Shown here one piece after another: positions 6,723 through 15,491 of a stretch of 19,034 nucleotides of DNA. The DNA comes from Anaerolineae bacterium. Its GTDB lineage: Bacteria > Chloroflexota > Anaerolineae > B4-G1 > SLSP01. The notes beneath the pieces were generated by a model. The model made no database searches and was not told the DNA's origin. It worked only from the letters and a program-made list of their open reading frames with translations. The position numbers and the translations under genes were made by a program. The stretch spans positions 1 through 19,034 of the forward strand of contig JAFGNI010000501.1 in assembly GCA_016927095.1 (NCBI GenBank). The letters run 5' to 3'. Numbering within the stretch: the first letter of the stretch is position 1; each line of letters begins with the position of its first letter.

Positions 6723-9700
6723 ATGGCGAGCTATGATGTTGACAGACCTAACATCGTCTTCGTTTTGACCGACGACCAAGGCTGCTGGGCCTTGGGTGCG
6801 GCGGGCAATCACGAGATTCGCACCCCACACCTTGACCGCTTGACGGCGACCGGCCTGCGGTTTGAGGACTTCTTCTGTGCCTCGCCGGTCTGTTCGCCGG
6901 CACGGGCGTCGATCCTGACGGGACGGATCCCGTCGCAGCACGGCGTGCACGACTGGATCCGCAAAGGCAATCTCAAGGGTGAGAAGACGCCGGGGCTGGG
7001 ATGGGGGGACGACCGGGAGATCGAGTACCTGAAGGGGATGATGGGCTACACAGAGGTGCTGGCAGCCAACGGCTATGTCTGCGGCTTCAGCGGCAAGTGG
7101 CACCTGGGCGACAGCGTTCAGCCCCAGAAGGGCTTCTCCTATTGGCACGTCTTTCCCTACGGCGGCGGTAGCTACTACAACGGGTACTTCATCCGCGAGG
7201 GGCGGATCGAGCGCGATACGCGATATCTGACCGATGTGATCACGGAGGGCGGGCTCAAGTTCCTCGACCAGCAGGCTGAGGACGAGGCACCTTTCTATCT
7301 AAGCGTTCATTACACGGCGCCGCACTCGCCCTGGGACCGTGCAGAACACCCGGCAGAGCTGATGGAGCTTTACCAGGATTGCCCGTTTGAGACCTGCCCC
7401 GAGGTGCCGGGCGGGCATCCATGGCAGATCAACAGCGCGCCACGGGGCACCGGCGAGCGGCGCCGGGAGCTCCTGAGCGGGTACTATGGGGCGATCACGG
7501 GTCTGGATCGCGGTGTGGGTCAGTTGCTGGACAAGCTGGCGGCGATGGGGGTGCTTGAGAACACGCTCTTCGTCTTCACCAGCGACAACGGGATGAATAT
7601 GGGGCACCACGGGATCTGGGGCAAGGGCAACGGGACGTTCCCGCTAAATATGTACGACACTTCGGTGAAGGTACCGATGTTGATCGCTCGTCCGGGTCAC
7701 GTGCCGGAGGGTACCGTGACGGATCACCTGCTGAGCCACTACGATATCTTCCCGACCCTGTTGGACTATCTCGGTTTCGACAACCCTGTCGCCGGGACCT
7801 TGCCCGGACGAAGTTTTGCGCCGTTGCTGCGGGGCGAGACGACGCTGACGGGGTCAGCGCCGCCAGGGTCTCTGGAATCTGGCAGCATGGATGAGGACGA
7901 TTTCGTCGTGGTGTATGATGAGTACGGGCCGGTGCGGATGATCCGCACGAAGACATGGAAATACGTCCACCGATATCCCTATGGCCCTAACGAGTTCTAC
8001 GATCTGGTGAACGATCCCAACGAGGAGCTCAACCTGATCGATGACCCCGCCCAAGCGGAGAGAGTCGCGGCGATGGCCGGCCAACTGGAGACATGGTTCG
8101 TGACCTACACGGACCCGCGGCTTGACGGGACCAAGGAGCCGGTGACGGGCAAGGGACAGGTGGATCTGGCTGGGGTCGCCGGTGAGGGGCGGGACGCTTT
8201 CGAGTACGACTGGTGGTATATCGACCAGAACGGCGAGCGCCGTGATGACAAGGCCTGGTTCTTCGGTGAGATCATAGAGAAGGAGCAGAGAGAAGAGATG
8301 GAGTCTAGAAAGATGTCACACAAGCGACCTGCCGGGCTAGATCGCTTCCACTATGGAGCGACCTACTACCCGGAGCATTGGGGCGTCGACGATCGTGAGA
8401 AGGATGCGGAACGGATGGCCGAGGCCGGGATCAATGTCGTGCGGATGGCCGAGTTTGCCTGGGACCTGATGGAGCCGGAGGAGGGCACGCATGATTTCAC
8501 GCTCTTTGACCAGACGATTGAACACCTTGGTGAGCACGGCATCTCCACCATCCTATGTACCCCGACGGCGACGCCACCGTGTTGGCTAAGCCTGGCGCAC
8601 CCCGAGATCCTGCGCGTCGATGCCGACGGCGTGCCGATGCAGCACGGTTCGCGCCAGCATGCTTGCCCCAGCAACGCCGTCTTCCGGGCCTACTCTCGCG
8701 AAATCACGCGCGCGATGGCGGCCCACTTCGCGGACAATGCCAACGTGATCGGCTGGCAGACCGATAATGAGCTGAACTGCCATTTCTCTGAGTGTCATTG
8801 TCCCAGCTGCCAGGCCGAGTTCCAGGCCTACTTGCGCGAGGTCTACGCGGATGACGTCGACGCGCTCAACGCCGCCTGGGGCAACAGCTTCTGGGCGCTG
8901 ACCTATCGCGACTTCTCTGAGATCTCCACACCCAAGGTCGGGAAGCCTGCCTATCCGAATCCCGCACACCAGCTGGATTACTACCGCTTCATCTCCTGGA
9001 ATATCGCGCGGTTTCAGCGCGAGCAGATCGAGATCCTGCGCAAGGCACAGCCCAGTTGGTTCGTCGAACACAACGGCACGTTCGCCCACATTGACTACAG
9101 GGGGCCCTTTGGGCAGGATCTGGATGTCCTTGGCTACGATGTCTACCCCTTCTTCGACACCGATCCGGAACACAGGCTCTATAGCCAAGCCTTCAACCTG
9201 GATGAAGCACGCGCCTGGTCGGGCAACTTCATCATCCCTGAGCAGCAGTCCGGGCCGGGAGGGCAGGCCCCCTACCTGCACGACACGCCGGAGCCGGGCG
9301 AGGTGCGACGGATGGTCTATACCTCCCTTGCGCACGGTGCCGATAGCCTTCTCTTCTTCCGGTGGCGCACCTGCCGGTTTGGCGCGGAGGAGTACTGGTG
9401 TGGAATCTTGGATCACGACAACGTGCCGCGTCGCCGCTATGACGAGGTTAAGCAGGTCGGTCAGGAGTTGGCAGTGATCGGTCCGGAGATCCTCGGGACG
9501 CACGTGCGTGTGGATATAGGCATCGCGGCAGCCGATGTGGACGTCTATGATGCCCATACCACGATGTCCTTCGGACTGCCCTCTCCCAAGCAGGTGGCAG
9601 CGTCGGTGCACGCGGCCTTTATGAGCCAGGGCTACGCGGTGGGCTGCGTCCATCCCTCGGACGATCTCAGCGATCTGAAGCTCTATATCATCCCGCACTG

Positions 9701-10358
9701 GACCCTTTTCAATCCTGACTGGGTCGCCAACCTGCAGGCTTTCGTGGAGGGTGGCGGGGTGCTGATCGTGGGTGCCCGCACCGCGACCAAGGACTGGCAG
9801 AACAACGTGATCGCCGATACGCCGCCTGGCGTGTTGTCCAATTTGGCCGGCCTGCGCATAGCTGAGTATGGACGACAGAACGCGCCGGACAAACGTCCGT
9901 TGACATTGCGGTTCTACCCGGGAAATGCGCGTGTCATGACGGAGCACTGGTATGAGCAGATCGATCCTATGCCGGGCACTGCCACGATGGCCCGTTGGGA
10001 GGGGCGGCACCTGCGGCTTAAGTCCGCCGTGACGATGCGCAAGGTGGGCCAGGGCGCGGTGATCTATGTTGGTACGTACCTCAACGCGGAGATCCTGGCC
10101 GCGATACTGCCGCGGTTGACGGAGTTGCGAGAAGACCTGACCCCGGTCTGGCCAACAGTGCCTGAGGGCGTTCACGTCGTGCTGCGGCAGAATGACGAGA
10201 AGCGCCTCTGGTTCTTCATCAACGCCAAGGAACTGGGATCTATCGTGCAAAATCCGCCGGATGGCACAGATCTGATCACTGGGAAGGCGACCGGGTCGCG
10301 GTTGTTCCTGAATCAGACCGGGGTGGCGGTCATCAAGCAGACTTTGCGGAAAAGCTAG
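6723..10358 (+). CDS. Sulfatase - GH42 beta-galactosidase fusion protein
   Basis: One uninterrupted frame of 1211 residues encodes two complete enzymes. Residues 1-525 are a type I sulfatase: D17-D18 metal ligands, C57-S-P-A-R (the cysteine converted to formylglycine), G-K125-W-H127, H196 and H201, and D288-N289. Residues from about 531 to 1211 are a GH42 beta-galactosidase: F-H-Y-G-A-T-Y-Y-P-E-H-W at its start, T-D-N-E683 (acid/base), the zinc-type cluster C686, C691, C693, C696, nucleophile E840 in I-P-E-Q-Q-S-G, and a trimer-type domain after it. Either half alone would be full length. No signal peptide is seen, so desulfation and galactose release would be cytoplasmic. ATG 6723 has GGAG at 6713-6716. 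The linker (residues 510-540) is charged and contains two internal ATGs with ribosome-binding-like sequence, so separate translation of the second half is possible. The stop codon lies in a repeat end (CTAG at 10355). Confidence 0.87.
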   Translation: MASYDVDRPNIVFVLTDDQGCWALGAAGNHEIRTPHLDRLTATGLRFEDFFCASPVCSPARASILTGRIPSQHGVHDWIRKGNLKGEKTPGLGWGDDREIEYLKGMMGYTEVLAANGYVCGFSGKWHLGDSVQPQKGFSYWHVFPYGGGSYYNGYFIREGRIERDTRYLTDVITEGGLKFLDQQAEDEAPFYLSVHYTAPHSPWDRAEHPAELMELYQDCPFETCPEVPGGHPWQINSAPRGTGERRRELLSGYYGAITGLDRGVGQLLDKLAAMGVLENTLFVFTSDNGMNMGHHGIWGKGNGTFPLNMYDTSVKVPMLIARPGHVPEGTVTDHLLSHYDIFPTLLDYLGFDNPVAGTLPGRSFAPLLRGETTLTGSAPPGSLESGSMDEDDFVVVYDEYGPVRMIRTKTWKYVHRYPYGPNEFYDLVNDPNEELNLIDDPAQAERVAAMAGQLETWFVTYTDPRLDGTKEPVTGKGQVDLAGVAGEGRDAFEYDWWYIDQNGERRDDKAWFFGEIIEKEQREEMESRKMSHKRPAGLDRFHYGATYYPEHWGVDDREKDAERMAEAGINVVRMAEFAWDLMEPEEGTHDFTLFDQTIEHLGEHGISTILCTPTATPPCWLSLAHPEILRVDADGVPMQHGSRQHACPSNAVFRAYSREITRAMAAHFADNANVIGWQTDNELNCHFSECHCPSCQAEFQAYLREVYADDVDALNAAWGNSFWALTYRDFSEISTPKVGKPAYPNPAHQLDYYRFISWNIARFQREQIEILRKAQPSWFVEHNGTFAHIDYRGPFGQDLDVLGYDVYPFFDTDPEHRLYSQAFNLDEARAWSGNFIIPEQQSGPGGQAPYLHDTPEPGEVRRMVYTSLAHGADSLLFFRWRTCRFGAEEYWCGILDHDNVPRRRYDEVKQVGQELAVIGPEILGTHVRVDIGIAAADVDVYDAHTTMSFGLPSPKQVAASVHAAFMSQGYAVGCVHPSDDLSDLKLYIIPHWTLFNPDWVANLQAFVEGGGVLIVGARTATKDWQNNVIADTPPGVLSNLAGLRIAEYGRQNAPDKRPLTLRFYPGNARVMTEHWYEQIDPMPGTATMARWEGRHLRLKSAVTMRKVGQGAVIYVGTYLNAEILAAILPRLTELREDLTPVWPTVPEGVHVVLRQNDEKRLWFFINAKELGSIVQNPPDGTDLITGKATGSRLFLNQTGVAVIKQTLRKS
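8282..8315 (+). promoter_or_regulatory. Possible internal translation start for the GH42 half
   Basis: At the junction of the fusion, GGAG at 8300-8303 sits nine bases before an in-frame ATG at 8313 (residue 531), just ahead of the first recognisable GH42 residues. Another GGAG at 8282-8285 precedes ATG 8298 (residue 526). A TAG at 8306-8308 lies in another frame, so a small indel could have removed an ancestral stop. The site would allow a free beta-galactosidase as well as the fusion. Confidence 0.45.
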
Positions 10359-10452
10359 TGCTCAGTTGACCTGACAGTTGAGGTGTGTCGTCGCGGCCTC
10401 AGCCGCGGAACCGCTGAAGCGGTTACTACGAACCAACTTCACTGACCACTAG
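10355..10452 (+). repeat. 98-bp MITE/REP-like element with CTAG ends and two internal hairpins
   Basis: The ends CTAGTGCTCAGT (10355-10366) and ACTGACCACTAG (10441-10452) are inverted copies with one mismatch. Inside are two perfect hairpins in tandem: CGCGGC-CTCA-GCCGCG (10392-10407) and AACCGC-TGAA-GCGGTT (10409-10424). The latter, continuing TACTACGAACC, is a repeat type I associate with Chloroflexota genomes. The left CTAG supplies the TAG stop of the sulfatase-GH42 gene. No open reading frame is present. The hairpins lack a T-run, so termination here would not be classical. The HAD gene starts nine bases after the element. Confidence 0.7.
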
Positions 10453-10461
10453 GATTTACAC

Positions 10462-11334
10462 ATGAGTGAATCGACAGATGGAAAGGCCGGCAGTTCTGTC
10501 GATGACCGGACGGGCTCAGCGGAGATCCGCCTGATCGCCGTCGACTTGGATGGGACCCTTCTGCGCAGCGACAGCTCGTTGGCGCCGGAGGGTGGGCGAG
10601 CCCTGCTGGCTGCAGTACGACAGGGCAGCCGGGTTGTTTTTGTCACCACGCGCAATCTGTCGTCAGTGCGGCGCTTTGCGGATCAGATCGGGATCGCCGA
10701 GCCGGTGGTGTGCACAAACGGGGCTCATATCTTGGGCTCGCCGGTGGGGCCGACCTGGGTGCGTCGCGCGATTCCGGCGGATCTCGCGGCGGCCGTGGTT
10801 GCAGAGGCCGATGTTCGTGGCTGGGCACTGATCACCACCGTGGGGGAGACGACGATGTATCACCAGCGCGACGGTCAGCCCTTGGGATGGACCGGCCCCG
10901 ACCGGCTGGTCGTGGCGCGTAACAGCGAGGCGCTGGCCTATGGCGATCCCATTCGCATACTCAACTACCAGACCGAGGCGATGCCTGAGATCGTTGACTT
11001 GCTCCAGACTCACTTCGAGGGTCGATACCATCTCGAGACCTACCTGTACCCGGACGAAACGGTGAAGTCCATCGGGGTCTACGCTGCGCGATGCGACAAA
11101 GGAACCGGGCTGGCGGAAGTCATGGCCCGCCTGGGGATCCCGCCGGAAGCTGTGATGGCCATCGGCGACAACCCCAACGACCTGCCTGTGTTTGAGCACG
11201 CCGCCCTTCGCGTGGCGATGGGTAACGGGACGCAGGCAGGTCGACAGGCGGCTACCGTCGTGGCACCGACCAACGACGACGAGGGCGTGGCCTGGGCTGT
11301 TCAGCGGTTTGTGTTGAAGAGAGGCAACAGATGA
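10462..11334 (+). CDS. Cof-type HAD-superfamily phosphatase
   Basis: A 290-residue haloacid-dehalogenase-superfamily hydrolase of the Cof/YidA subtype, which dephosphorylates sugar phosphates and similar small metabolites through a phospho-Asp intermediate. Motif I is D28-L-D30-G-T (nucleophile and general acid), motif II the Thr in F-V-T-T-R-N near 62-63, motif III the Lys in the stretch after E-T-V-K-S or D-K-G-T, and motif IV G235-D236-N-P-N-D240. The large insert between motifs II and III is the C2-type cap. The first 20 residues are a polar extension with little family character. A weak AGGA lies about nine bases before ATG 10462. The TGA overlaps the next ATG (ATGA at 11331-11334), indicating coupled translation. 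The physiological substrate is unknown; a sugar phosphate from this locus is a reasonable guess. Confidence 0.87.
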   Translation: MSESTDGKAGSSVDDRTGSAEIRLIAVDLDGTLLRSDSSLAPEGGRALLAAVRQGSRVVFVTTRNLSSVRRFADQIGIAEPVVCTNGAHILGSPVGPTWVRRAIPADLAAAVVAEADVRGWALITTVGETTMYHQRDGQPLGWTGPDRLVVARNSEALAYGDPIRILNYQTEAMPEIVDLLQTHFEGRYHLETYLYPDETVKSIGVYAARCDKGTGLAEVMARLGIPPEAVMAIGDNPNDLPVFEHAALRVAMGNGTQAGRQAATVVAPTNDDEGVAWAVQRFVLKRGNR

Positions 11335-12107
11335 ATGCAGATTCCGGTTTTGTGTGGCCTCAGGGCCAGCGCTGTGCGGTTTCGCTCACCTACGACGATG
11401 GGCTGCCGGTGCACTACGAACAGGTGGGACCGCTGTTGGAGCTCGAAGGCTTGCGGGCGACCTTCTACGTGCCGGCGATGAGCGATGTCCAGGTGCATCC
11501 GGAGCGCTGGCGCCAGCTCGCACGACGGGGCCACGAGCTGGGCAACCACTCGCTGTTTCATCCGTGTACGCGCACGACGGAGCGCGAGAGCTGGCTCGAG
11601 CCGTGGCAGGACCTGCGCACCTATACGCTGTCCCGCTGGCGTGACGAGCTGGCCACGGCGAATCTGATCCTGCAGCTCCTGGACGATCAGAGCATACGGA
11701 GTTTCGGTAACACCTGCTGCGAGACCACGGTCGGCTCCGGCGATGACGAAGTTTCGATGATGCCCGTCTTGAGGAAGCTGTTCGCGGCAGCGCGGGGACC
11801 GTTCAACCGCCGGGTGGTCGATGTACGGCAACCGGTGAACCTGTATGAGCTGGGTCACTTCGGCGCCGATAGGCTGACTTTCGAGGAGATCCGGGACGAG
11901 ATCGAGGGCGCCGCTGAGACCGGCGGGTGGATCATCTGGATGATCCACGGCGTCGGTGAAGGCACGCACGGATTGTGCATCGATGAAGTGGCGCACGAGA
12001 AGGTGGTTCGGTGGCTGGGTAGTCGAAAGACCGATATCTGGACGGCGCCTCTGGTGAAGGTGGCGCAGCACGTGGCATTCCAGCAACAGGGCATCGCTGT
12101 CGGGTAG
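11331..12107 (+). CDS. Polysaccharide deacetylase-family (NodB homology, CE4-like) protein
   Basis: A 258-residue protein of the NodB/CE4 type, metal-dependent de-N- or de-O-acetylases of glycans. Motif 1 is T-Y-D22-D23-G, where the second Asp is the metal ligand; motif 2 is G-N-H73-S-L-F-H77-P with both metal histidines; R-A-T-F-Y-V-P between them is the standard second strand. Later motifs are less typical: W-I-I-W-M-I-H-G-V-G-E-G near residues 202-213 would provide the catalytic His. No signal peptide or membrane segment is visible, unlike cell-wall deacetylases, so it probably removes acetyl groups from imported sugars. ATG 11331 overlaps the HAD stop by four bases. Substrate unknown. Confidence 0.8.
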   Translation: MNADSGFVWPQGQRCAVSLTYDDGLPVHYEQVGPLLELEGLRATFYVPAMSDVQVHPERWRQLARRGHELGNHSLFHPCTRTTERESWLEPWQDLRTYTLSRWRDELATANLILQLLDDQSIRSFGNTCCETTVGSGDDEVSMMPVLRKLFAAARGPFNRRVVDVRQPVNLYELGHFGADRLTFEEIRDEIEGAAETGGWIIWMIHGVGEGTHGLCIDEVAHEKVVRWLGSRKTDIWTAPLVKVAQHVAFQQQGIAVG

Positions 12108-12121
12108 CCTAGGAGGCGACG

Positions 12122-13960
12122 ATGAAGGACGTTGAGATGCTGCACGCTATTGCTCTGGCGGATGTGCGTCTGTTGGATGGGGAGTTCCAGCGCCGCTATG
12201 CGCTGAACCGTGCCTACGTGATGCGTCTGAGGAACGAGGCCCTGCTGCAGAACTACCTCTTCGAAGCCGGCCTGCATCCCCACCGCGGCATTCTGCGTGC
12301 GACAAGCCACGGGGATCCAGATGCCGGCGACGACTGGCACTGGGGCTGGGAGTCGCCGACGTGCCAGCTCCGCGGGCACTTTCTAGGCCACTGGCTCTCC
12401 GCCGCCGCCCGGATGTACGCGAGCACCGGGGACGGCGAGGCCAAGGCGAAGGCCGACGCCATCGTCGCCGACCTCGCTCGCTGCCAGGCGCGCAACGGCG
12501 GTGAGTGGGCTGGCTCGATCCCCGAGAAGTACTTCGCGTGGATCGCCCAGGGCCACCGTGTCTGGGCGCCGCACTACACTATCCACAAGACGCTGATGGG
12601 CCTGGTTGATATGGCGAAGTACGCCGGCAACCAGCAAGCTTTAGAGATCCTGGTGCGGCAGGCGCGATGGTTCACGCGCTGGACGGCGCAGTTCTCGCGC
12701 AAGGAGATGGACGACATCCTCGACGTTGAGACTGGCGGCATGCTAGAGGCCTGGTCCGATCTCTACGGCATTACCGGCGATCCCGAGCATCTGGAGCTGA
12801 TGCGGCGATACGACCGTCCGCGCCTCTTCGAGCGGCTGCTGTCCGGCGACGATCCCTTGACGAATCGCCACGCTAACACAACGATCCCCGAAGCGCATGG
12901 CGCGGCGCGCGCCTACGAGGTGACTGGCGAGGAACGGTATCGGGCCATCGCCGAGGCCTACTGGCGATGTGCTGTCACCAACCGCGGCACTTTCGCCACC
13001 GGCGGGCAGACCAACGGTGAGATCTGGACGCCGCCCTTTGAGTTTGCGTCTCGCCTGGGCGACAAGACGCAAGAGCACTGCACCGTGTACAACATGATGC
13101 GGTTGGCGGACTACCTCTACCGGTGGACGGGCGACGTCGCCTATGCGGACTATATCGAGCGGAACCTCTACAACGGGATCCTGGCGCAGCAGAACCGGGA
13201 GACGGGCATGATCGCCTACTTTTTGCCGCTGGAGCCCGGCGCGCAGAAGATCTGGGGCTCACCGACGAGTGACTTCTGGTGCTGTCACGGCAGCCTGGTG
13301 CAGGCGCACACGTACCACAACGCCTATGTCGCCCACGACGACGATGCCGGGCTCATTGTGAACCAGTACATCCCGACCGAGCTGACCTGGACTTGGGCGG
13401 GCGTGCCGGTTGTCGTGCGCCAGACCTTTGACGCGCAAGCCTCGGGTCCGGGACCGGCAACGCTTGATGGGGCCTTGCGCCGTCCGGATCATTGGACCGT
13501 TGAGGTCGCTGTGGTCTCCGAAGCACCGGTGACCTTCGCGCTCAAGCTACGCCTCCCGTGGTGGCTGGCGGATGAGGCTCGCCTCTGGGTCAACGGTGAG
13601 CCCATGCCGGTTACCGGAGGACCTTCCAGCTATGCGGAGATCCACCGGACGTGGCACAGAGACATCGTACGGGTTGAGCTGCCGAAGTCGTTGACGACCT
13701 GCCCGCTGCCCGACGAGCCGCAGCGGATGGCTTTCATGGATGGGCCGGTTGTCCTAGCCGGTCTTTGTGACGAGGAGCGCGCGTTGCTTGGCGATCCTGC
13801 GGATCTCACTACCATCCTGGCGCCACACAACGAGCGCGAATGGGGTAACTGGCTGCTGGGCTACCGGACGATCAACCAGGACCGGAATCTGCTGTTCAAG
13901 CCGCTCCACGAGATCGTTGATGAACGTTATACGGTCTATTTTCCTGTCAGGCGGAGGTAG
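12122..13960 (+). CDS. Beta-L-arabinofuranosidase, glycoside hydrolase family 127 (DUF1680)
   Basis: A 612-residue GH127 enzyme, a cysteine glycosidase that removes beta-L-arabinofuranose, for example from hydroxyproline-linked oligosaccharides. By comparison with the characterised bifidobacterial HypBA1, the active-site residues appear intact: G-E300 as candidate acid/base, E318-H-C320 as zinc ligands, and W-C387-C388-H with the nucleophilic cysteine and another zinc ligand. The N-terminal (alpha/alpha)6 barrel shows L-R-G-H-F-L-G-H-W-L-S-A and Y-T-I-H-K motifs; the C-terminal part from about residue 400 is beta-rich, with L-R-L-P-W-W. GGAGG at 12112-12116 is five bases before ATG 12122. No signal peptide. 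It begins 14 bp after the deacetylase and ends just before the M24 peptidase, so it belongs to the same transcription unit. Confidence 0.92.
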   Translation: MKDVEMLHAIALADVRLLDGEFQRRYALNRAYVMRLRNEALLQNYLFEAGLHPHRGILRATSHGDPDAGDDWHWGWESPTCQLRGHFLGHWLSAAARMYASTGDGEAKAKADAIVADLARCQARNGGEWAGSIPEKYFAWIAQGHRVWAPHYTIHKTLMGLVDMAKYAGNQQALEILVRQARWFTRWTAQFSRKEMDDILDVETGGMLEAWSDLYGITGDPEHLELMRRYDRPRLFERLLSGDDPLTNRHANTTIPEAHGAARAYEVTGEERYRAIAEAYWRCAVTNRGTFATGGQTNGEIWTPPFEFASRLGDKTQEHCTVYNMMRLADYLYRWTGDVAYADYIERNLYNGILAQQNRETGMIAYFLPLEPGAQKIWGSPTSDFWCCHGSLVQAHTYHNAYVAHDDDAGLIVNQYIPTELTWTWAGVPVVVRQTFDAQASGPGPATLDGALRRPDHWTVEVAVVSEAPVTFALKLRLPWWLADEARLWVNGEPMPVTGGPSSYAEIHRTWHRDIVRVELPKSLTTCPLPDEPQRMAFMDGPVVLAGLCDEERALLGDPADLTTILAPHNEREWGNWLLGYRTINQDRNLLFKPLHEIVDERYTVYFPVRRR

Positions 13961-13966
13961 CTCCTG

Positions 13967-15319
13967 TTGTTGTCACAGTCTGAAGGCATCATAGCTGAGA
14001 CCGACTTCCCCGCCGGGGAGTTCGTGCGTCGCCGAGCGCGTGTCTGTCGCGCGCTCGGCGACGCCTACGCTTTGGTGGCGGGTGCCGGACCCGTCCGTGG
14101 CTTCGTCGCGCTTCGACAGACCAACGAGTTCTTCTATCTCGCCGGCATCGAGACCTCCCAGGCTTATCTCCTTATCGACGGTAGCGCAGGGACCGGCGCG
14201 CTCTACCTACCGCCCCGTGGCAAGGCGCAGATCGGCGAGGGCGCGCCTCCCGGATTGGAGGATGTCGACTGGGTCAAGGCCATCAGCGGGGTCGACGCGG
14301 TGTATCCGGTGAGCGTTCTGGCGGAACATCTGAGCCAGGCAAAGGTCGTCTACACACCGCACACGCCTGGTGAGGTGCGCGCGACCTGTCGTTACGAGCT
14401 AGAGGCGGCGAATCGGGCCATTGCGTGCGATCCCTGGGACGGTCGGCCTTCCCGCGAGCACCAGCTGATCGCGTTGCTCCATTCGCGGTTTCCCGGCATC
14501 GAGATCAAGGACTTGACACCTGTGCTCGACGAGTTGCGCTCGGTCAAGAGCCAGAGCGAGATCGCAGTGCTGCGGCGCGCCGGGCGTCTGAGCGCGCAGG
14601 CGGTTCGAGTGGCGATGCGCGTGACGCGTCCGGGCCTGATGGAGTACCAGTTGGGCGCGCTGGCTAACTATCTCTACGCCATCAACGGGGCGCAGGGGGA
14701 GGGCTACCGCCCCATCGTCGCGACCGGTGAGAACATCTGGTACGGGCACTACTTCCGGCTTGACGCGCCGCTGAAGGCGGGCGACCTCGTCCTGATGGAT
14801 GTCGCGCCGGAGTGCAACCACTACACCAGCGACGTCGGACGGATGTGGCCCGTCGACGGCACCTACCATCCGTGGCAGCAAGAGCTCTACGGCTACATTG
14901 TCGCGTACCACAAGGCTCTCCTCGCGCGCATCCGGCCTGGTGTCACGCCTGAAGCGGTGATGGATGAGGCGGCTGCGGCGATGCGCAAGATCTGGGAGGG
15001 ATGGGCCTTCTCGAAGGAGACATACCGCGAAGGCGCCCGCAAGACCTTGGCGTTCCGCGGACACCTGTCACACCCCGTGGGTATGGCGGTGCACGATGAT
15101 GGGAGTTATCTAGGGCGACCGCTGGTCCCGGGCACCGTCTTTGCCGTCGATCCGCAGATGTGGATCCCTGAGGAGAAGCTGTACATCCGCGTTGAGGACA
15201 CCGTCGTTGTGAGGGAGGATGGCATCGAGAACCTCACCGCTGCCGCGCCGCTGGCGCTCGACGACGTCGAGCGCTTGATGCGCGAGGAGACGATGGACCT
15301 GCCACTCCTCGGTGCGTGA
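13967..15319 (+). CDS. M24 metallopeptidase, Xaa-Pro aminopeptidase-like (PepP/PepQ type)
   Basis: A 450-residue protein with an AMP_N-type N-terminal domain (about 1-180: G-F-V-A-L-R-Q-T-N-E-F-F-Y-L-A-G-I-E) and a pita-bread M24 catalytic domain. Such enzymes remove N-terminal residues preceding proline. Predicted dinuclear metal ligands are D278 (L-M-D-V-A), D289 (T-S-D-V-G-R), H369 (S-H-P-V-G-M), D395 and E410 (R-V-E-D-T). Position 395 sits in A-V-D-P-Q where most family members have Glu, a conservative but notable change. No ATG suits the start; TTG 13967 has GGAGG at 13953-13957, nine bases upstream, and TTG 13970 is next in line. Six bases separate it from the GH127 stop. A peptidase beside arabinofuranosidases would fit breakdown of proline- or hydroxyproline-rich glycopeptides, but that is inference. 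Confidence 0.85.
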   Translation: MLSQSEGIIAETDFPAGEFVRRRARVCRALGDAYALVAGAGPVRGFVALRQTNEFFYLAGIETSQAYLLIDGSAGTGALYLPPRGKAQIGEGAPPGLEDVDWVKAISGVDAVYPVSVLAEHLSQAKVVYTPHTPGEVRATCRYELEAANRAIACDPWDGRPSREHQLIALLHSRFPGIEIKDLTPVLDELRSVKSQSEIAVLRRAGRLSAQAVRVAMRVTRPGLMEYQLGALANYLYAINGAQGEGYRPIVATGENIWYGHYFRLDAPLKAGDLVLMDVAPECNHYTSDVGRMWPVDGTYHPWQQELYGYIVAYHKALLARIRPGVTPEAVMDEAAAAMRKIWEGWAFSKETYREGARKTLAFRGHLSHPVGMAVHDDGSYLGRPLVPGTVFAVDPQMWIPEEKLYIRVEDTVVVREDGIENLTAAAPLALDDVERLMREETMDLPLLGA

Positions 15320-15375
15320 CGCGCGGGCAACGCCGCAGGGGGTGAGTCTGCGATGCGCGGATCCGACGCGCGCGT

Positions 15376-15472
15376 GGGCGACGCATTCCGACCACGATCC
15401 AACGCGGCGGCGGCGCTGCTGACGTATGGGGCGCGCTTTGTCGTCGAGGGCCTAACCCGGAATGCGTCGCCC
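15376..15472 (+). repeat. Perfect 15-bp inverted repeat around a 67-bp spacer
   Basis: GGGCGACGCATTCCG at 15376-15390 and its exact reverse complement CGGAATGCGTCGCCC at 15458-15472 flank a GC-rich spacer. GCGACGCAT/ATGCGTCGC repeats next to CCCCTACACG are a familiar dispersed intergenic type in environmental genomes. No coding potential is evident in the spacer. It may be a non-autonomous element or a long stem in the transcript after the M24 gene. Confidence 0.75.
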
Positions 15473-15491
15473 CTACACGCGGAACGTGTAG
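15473..15491 (+). other. Short stem-loop directly following the inverted repeat
   Basis: CTACACG (15473-15479) and CGTGTAG (15485-15491) pair perfectly around a CGGAA loop. No T-run follows, so it is probably part of the repeat unit and not a terminator. Confidence 0.6.

Noticed and set aside
8586..10250. A 554-codon open frame on the minus strand
   Set aside because: It lies wholly antisense to the GH42 half, whose catalytic motifs are clear. Its translation is rich in Arg, His and Gln without recognisable domains, as expected for a shadow frame in GC-rich DNA.
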